Shown: in pieces, positions 59,941 through 64,000 of the stretch | Layout of the letters: every line of letters begins with the position of its first letter | Numbering within the stretch: the stretch's first letter is position 1 | NCBI GenBank assembly: GCA_029204225.1 | Contig: CM055108.1 | Span: 8,492,601-8,556,600, forward strand | Reading direction: 5' to 3' | Length of the DNA stretch: 64,000 bases | Source: Diphasiastrum complanatum | Taxonomy: Eukaryota > Streptophyta > Lycopodiopsida > Lycopodiales > Lycopodiaceae | Position numbers and translations under genes: made by a program | The notes under the pieces: model-generated | What the model saw: only the letters and a program-made list of their open reading frames with translations | What the model was told of the DNA's origin: nothing | The model's database searches: none

Positions 59941-60029
59941 GGAGGGCTGAAAGCTACCAAGGCTTTGTATTTAGAAACATTTTGTTTCTTCACCGAGATA
60001 GAGCGATATAGCTCTAATTGTCACAATGG

Positions 60030-61981
60030 AGTATAGTTGGTATGAGCTGAGGAAAATTCAGATCCATGAGTAACCCTCTAAGCCATATGATCTCCTTCAC
60101 TACAAAGGTGGCTTCTATATATTCAGATTCGGTGGAGGACAGAGAATGCATTTTTGCTTTCGGCTGTTCCATGAAATGGGTCCTCCCACAAGAAATCATA
60201 GATAGCCAGAGATGGATTTTTGAGTATCCACATCTCCAACCCAATATGAATATGAATAGGCATTGAGAGTTAATGCATCATCTGTATTTCCATTATAGCA
60301 CAAAGCATAGTGCTTCGTGGCTTGAATGTACCTTAATGCTCTTTGAAGAGCCTTCTAGTGAGGTAGACCTGGATTCGACATATACTGCGACAAGGTGCTG
60401 ACTGTATATACAAGATCAGGCTGTGTGTAGATCATGGCATACATGATCGATCCAACTATTGACTGATATGGGTATTTTCACATCTCTTTCTTCTCTACAT
60501 CAGTCTTTGGGCACATGTCTTTTGATATCTTGAATATTGGATCCATAGGTGAGTCTATTGACTTGCAGTCTTCCATGCCATACCTTTGGAGTATACTGAT
60601 TAGATATTTTTCTTGGCTTATCATGATCCTTCGTCTTGTTTTGTCTCGGGTTATTTCCATACCAAGTAAGTAGTGCACTGGGCCTGAATCACTCATTTCA
60701 AATCTCTTCGAAAGTAGAGACTTTGTCTCATGTAGTAGCTAAGTCGAATTGTTGATGATCAAAGAGTCATCGACATATAGTGCTATGACTACATAACTTG
60801 AGCCTCTGTGTCAGAGGTATACATTTGAATCGGTAGAACTAGAAGTAAAATTATGTTGCAACAAGAAGTGATTAATTCTATCGAACTAGGCCCCTGGGGC
60901 TTGCTTGAGTCCATAGAGAGCTTTGTGCAGTTTGCATACTTTGTGCTCTTGGCCTTGAAGGATGTAACCTTGGTGTTGATAGATGTAAATATCTTCTTGA
61001 ATGTATCTGTTTAGGAATGTTTTCTGAACATCCATCTGATGAACGTCCAGATCTTCGACAACTGCAATAGCGGAAAGGTTTTGAATAGATTGATGCTTTA
61101 CTAATGAACTAAATGTCCCAGTGTAGTCTATCCCATATTCTTGTTTGTATCTTTTGATGACGAGTCAAGCTCTCCATCTGGATATCGAGCCATCTAGGTC
61201 AAGCTTCAACTTGAAGATCCACTTGGTGTCAATGATCTTCGCATTCGGAGGAGGTTCGACAAGACTCCAGGTCTTGTTCTTTAGCAAGGAGTTGTATTCG
61301 ACATTCAAGACTGAATGCCAATTGTCTACATCTGTCTTCGACAATGCTTTTGCAATAGAGACAGGCTCGTCATGGTTGATGAATGCATGAGAGGTGTAAT
61401 GGTCGGATTCGAGAAGACCTTCAGACTATCGTCGATTGTTGAGTTGACGCCTCTCCTTCTTACGTGATTGGGATATCTTCAATACTTGTTGGAACATTCT
61501 CAAGTCGAGGCCTGTCGATGGTGATCGGAGTCATTGGAAAGAACTCCCGTATTGGTTGCTTCTGCTTGAAGTCATGGAATTTGTCTTCAAGGAAGATGAC
61601 ATCTCAAGATTCGACCTAATTTATCATAGACTAGATAGGCTTTATGCGAGGTCGAATAGTCGATAAAGATGCAGCTGACAGGATCGAGCTTCTTTCTCAA
61701 GTCAGAGGGAATCTGCACATAGAAAAGACAACCAAACACTCGAAGGTGTTTCAGACGCGGTTTGTAGCCATAGTAGGCTTCAAAAGGAGTCTTCAAATCC
61801 ACTTCTTTTGTGCTTGAATAATTCTACAGATAGCAATTCATAGAAACTGCTTCATCCAAAAATTTCTTGGGTAGTTGAGCAATCGATAACATTGTTCATG
61901 CTATTTCTAGTATTGTTTGATTTTTCCTTTTGACTATCCCATTCTATTGTGGTGTGTAGCTTGTGGTGAACTGATGATGAA
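60030..61981 (-). pseudogene. Decayed copia element E: integrase, reverse transcriptase, RNase H
   Basis: Read leftward: integrase FTTSYTPQ*NGIVKRKNQT at about 61950-61900, then TPFEAYYGYKPRLKHLRVFG at 61802-61587; hinge; RT with CKWIFKLKLDLDGS near 61220, HQMDVQKTFLNRYIQED near 61030, ALYGLKQAPGA, ALYVDDSLI near 60775 and FEMSDSGPVHYLLGMEITRD at 60700-60640; RNase H with LALRYIQ-type block near 60330 and LSSTESEYIEA at 60150. Several stops (for example in PQ*NG and after QAPGA) inactivate it. The N-terminal part is cut off by the element at 61982; the 3' LTR is not recognisable left of 60030. Confidence 0.83.
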
Positions 61982-62634
61982 TGTGAAAAACTCAGATCCA
62001 AAAGATGCTAAAGTTTCATAAAGATCTTGGCCATGGAAGTTATGCACATCTAGATTGAAAAAATGATAGAAATTGTGATGTTAAGCATACTAAACATCAA
62101 CTAAACATCAAAATCTGATCATAAGCTTCCACAAACAGAAACTTGCTGTCCCTGTCCGTACTTCAGAGCCTACAACCTGCATTTCACACGTGTGAAGCCA
62201 TAGCAACAAAGAAATCACAATTCTAGTGGCTAGAATGCAAGATATGAACAAAAAAGTGAGAGAGAAGAAGATGGACCTTCAAAGAGCATAACATTCATTC
62301 AATAGAATGAAAATGAGATGTGTACATACTCGTGGAGATGGCTATTTATAGCAGCCATAGTGCCTCTTGGCCACTTGTCTTATGATAGGCTAAAATTGGG
62401 GTCCAATAGGATTCACCCATATACCTAGAAATTTGGTCAAATAGGAATGCACCAAATTATGAGCCAATAGAAGAGCTCCACACTCGACCTCCTCTAATTA
62501 ATGTGACCTCAAAAGTAGTGTACACATACTTTGGGCCTCTACATACATGTATGAACCTATCTCTAACTTTTATTTGGCCATAGGCCTACAAAATCTCAAG
62601 TTAGGAAAATACTACTAGTTGACAATTTTTCACA
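61982..62634 (-). repeat. 3' LTR of young copia copy 2
   Basis: 653 bp as in copy 1, with TATA box at 62342-62350 and TTCACACGTGTGAA at 62183-62196. Confidence 0.96.
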
Positions 62635-64000
62635 CTCCCTCTTCAACTAGTTTTAGCATAGATTTAGAAAGTACACCAAGACTTGTTCTATGCTTGAAAA
62701 ATAAGTCCTTTCCCAATGCTTTGGTAAAGATATCAGCCACACATTCCTTTGATGGGACATGTTCAAGCTTGATCTCTTTTGCCAACACTTGTTCTCTCAC
62801 AAAATGGTAAGCCACCTCGATATGTTTGCTCCTTGCATGGAAAACCGGATTGCTTGCTAGACTTTGGGCTGAAAGGTTGTCACAAAAGATGATTGGACTC
62901 TCTGAAAAATCCAGCAAATGAAGCTCCATAATCATCCTCTTGATCCACACCATCTCCTTTGTGCATGATGTCAAAGCTTTGTACTCGGCCTCACTAGAAG
63001 AAAGTGATATAGTTGCTTGTTTCTTCGACATCCATGAGATAGCTCCATCACCTATGAAAATAGCATGTGCATTTATGGATTTTCTATCCATAAGGTCTCC
63101 TGCAAAATCTGAATCTGAAAAACCAAATAAGTTAGGTGATGAGCCTCTATAAACAATGCCAAAATCTTTTGTTCCCGAGATGTATCTCAAGATCCTCTTT
63201 CCTAGTTTCCAATGTTCTATGCTAGGATCTTGCATGAATTGGCTTAATCTACCAACACAATAAGATAAATCAGGTCTTGTGATGGTTAGATATATAAGAG
63301 AACCTATTAGCTTCCTATAGAGAGTAATGTCCTCGAAGGATCTTTCATTACCTCTTATAGTTAGCTTTACATGTGATTCCATAGGTGTATCAATAGGATT
63401 TGCATCTACCATATGAAATCTATTGAGAATAGAAATAGCATACTTCTCTTGTGAAATAAAAGTGATTTGAGAAGTTCTAATTACTTCTATTCCTAAGATA
63501 TAGCTCAAAAGACCAAGATCATGCACTTCAAATTCCTTTTTTAGTGCTTTCTTGATATCTTCTATATCTTCCTTGTTCCCTCCACTTAAAATAATGTCAT
63601 CCACATAAATTAGAAGGATTGTAACATCATTAGCACTAATTCTAAAGTAAAGTGAATGATCATACTCACTCATAGTGAAGTTTTGAGAAAGTAGAAAAGA
63701 GTTAAGCCTAGCATACCAACTCCTTGGTGCTTGCTTAAGACCATACAAACTTTTTTGTAGAAAACACACATGATTAGGCTTGCTATGAGAAACATAGCTC
63801 TCGGGTTGCTCCATGTAGACTTCCTCTTCAAGATCACCATTCAAGAAAGCATTAGAAATGTCTAATTGCCAAAGATCCCATCCATAAAGAGTTGCAAGGG
63901 AAATGATTACTCTTATGCTCACCATCTTTGCCACGGGTGCAAAGGTTTCCTCATAGTCAATGCCATGCTCTTGAGCATAACCTTTAGCCACCAACCTTGC
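62630..64000 (-). CDS. Copia polyprotein copy 2, C-terminal part (partial)
   Basis: Open from the window edge to the TGA formed at the LTR start; the residues correspond to about 862-1316 of copy 1 and are identical wherever read. Includes the RT block with LDISNAFLNG, the YVDD box and all three RNase H acidic residues (in FSDSDFAGD, SSSEAEY, FCDNLS). Upstream gag, protease and integrase lie outside the window, so whether the whole copy is intact is unknown. As in copy 1 the purine tract GAAGAGGGAG (62635-62644) overlaps the last codons. Confidence 0.95.
   Translation of the reverse strand, partial: ARLVAKGYAQEHGIDYEETFAPVAKMVSIRVIISLATLYGWDLWQLDISNAFLNGDLEEEVYMEQPESYVSHSKPNHVCFLQKSLYGLKQAPRSWYARLNSFLLSQNFTMSEYDHSLYFRISANDVTILLIYVDDIILSGGNKEDIEDIKKALKKEFEVHDLGLLSYILGIEVIRTSQITFISQEKYAISILNRFHMVDANPIDTPMESHVKLTIRGNERSFEDITLYRKLIGSLIYLTITRPDLSYCVGRLSQFMQDPSIEHWKLGKRILRYISGTKDFGIVYRGSSPNLFGFSDSDFAGDLMDRKSINAHAIFIGDGAISWMSKKQATISLSSSEAEYKALTSCTKEMVWIKRMIMELHLLDFSESPIIFCDNLSAQSLASNPVFHARSKHIEVAYHFVREQVLAKEIKLEHVPSKECVADIFTKALGKDLFFKHRTSLGVLSKSMLKLVEEGV

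Larger units (their letters stand above)
61982..64000 (-). mobile_element. Young copia retrotransposon, copy 2 (runs off the window)
   Basis: Starts TGTGAAAAACTC after ATGAA (presumed left target-duplication copy, 61977-61981). Its 3' LTR and the visible 1.37 kb of pol match copy 1; I saw no base difference in the parts compared. Same strand as copy 1. The 5' half lies beyond 64000. Confidence 0.95.

Noticed and set aside
59668-60036. 122-codon frame with repeated Cys-Ser-Ser-Pro-Leu-Thr-Phe units
   Set aside because: Derives from the 39-bp tandem repeat whose length is a multiple of three; both strands are open.

Overview
The window is a stretch of repeat-dense, intron-bearing land-plant nuclear DNA. 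Evidence for this: Ty1/copia and Ty3/gypsy LTR retrotransposons of plant type, initiator-tRNA-Met primer-binding sites (TGGTATCAGAGC), a nuclear-type tRNA-Ser gene, a plant 5S-rRNA-like segment, GT-AG introns, long (CT)n(CA)n microsatellites, and no bacterial gene organisation. I cannot name the species; the TE density suggests a large genome. No intact ordinary host protein gene was recognised.

Layout. 1-9.4 kb: an old copia element (gag/protease/integrase remnant, then RT-RNase H) split by a younger, internally deleted copia (692-5017, 5-bp target duplication TAAAC). Its 3' LTR is followed by another decayed copia gag-integrase, apparently sharing that LTR. 9.4-12.2 kb: nothing recognisable. 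12.2-15.2 kb: a decayed minus-strand copia with a degenerate primer site. 15.2-19 kb: non-coding, with short tandem repeats and a (CT)n(CA)n tract. 19.06-21.2 kb: a decayed minus-strand frame of unknown function (Ser/Thr-rich part plus coiled coil) with a GAGTAAT-rich upstream array. It lies downstream of a Tat-like gypsy pol remnant (22.9-25.4 kb, minus), the place where env-like or accessory ORFs sit.

25.4-33 kb: small copia fragments in alternating orientation, then a plus-strand copia LTR carrying a ~110-bp hairpin-rich repeat array. That LTR is split by a structurally complete copia element (26918-32778, minus strand; LTRs of 653 bp that read as identical; target duplication GTTAT; one open 1316-residue polyprotein with all catalytic residues). 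A second copy of the same family begins at 61982 and runs off the window end; its visible protein is identical. 33-36 kb: a dispersed repeat (second copy at 55.5 kb), a 5S-rRNA-derived segment, and a duplicated ~570-bp block, one copy of which carries a complete tRNA-Ser(CGA) gene and the other only its 3' end.

38.5-47.8 kb: a gypsy chromovirus remnant (minus) whose LTR is apparently split by a GC-richer element (38532-43773) that encodes only gag and a protease-like domain, with no RT, RNase H or integrase: a TR-GAG-type non-autonomous element with five repeated small hairpins in its leader. 47.8-53.5 kb: unassigned DNA with a C-rich island, a degenerate repeat array, and an LTR/primer-site junction at 51979-51991. 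53.5-58.8 kb: a decayed multi-exon plus-strand gene of unknown family, converging on a minus-strand fragment with the catalytic-cysteine motif of Ulp1-type (C48) peptidases; together they may be the remains of a DNA transposon or a lost host locus. 59-60 kb: tandem repeats. 60-62 kb: a decayed minus-strand copia into whose integrase region the second young copia has inserted.

Because nearly everything is nested mobile DNA, the genes do not form a pathway. The informative signals are insertion order, relative age, non-autonomous elements that keep only cis signals or gag, and sequence motifs shared between LTR families.
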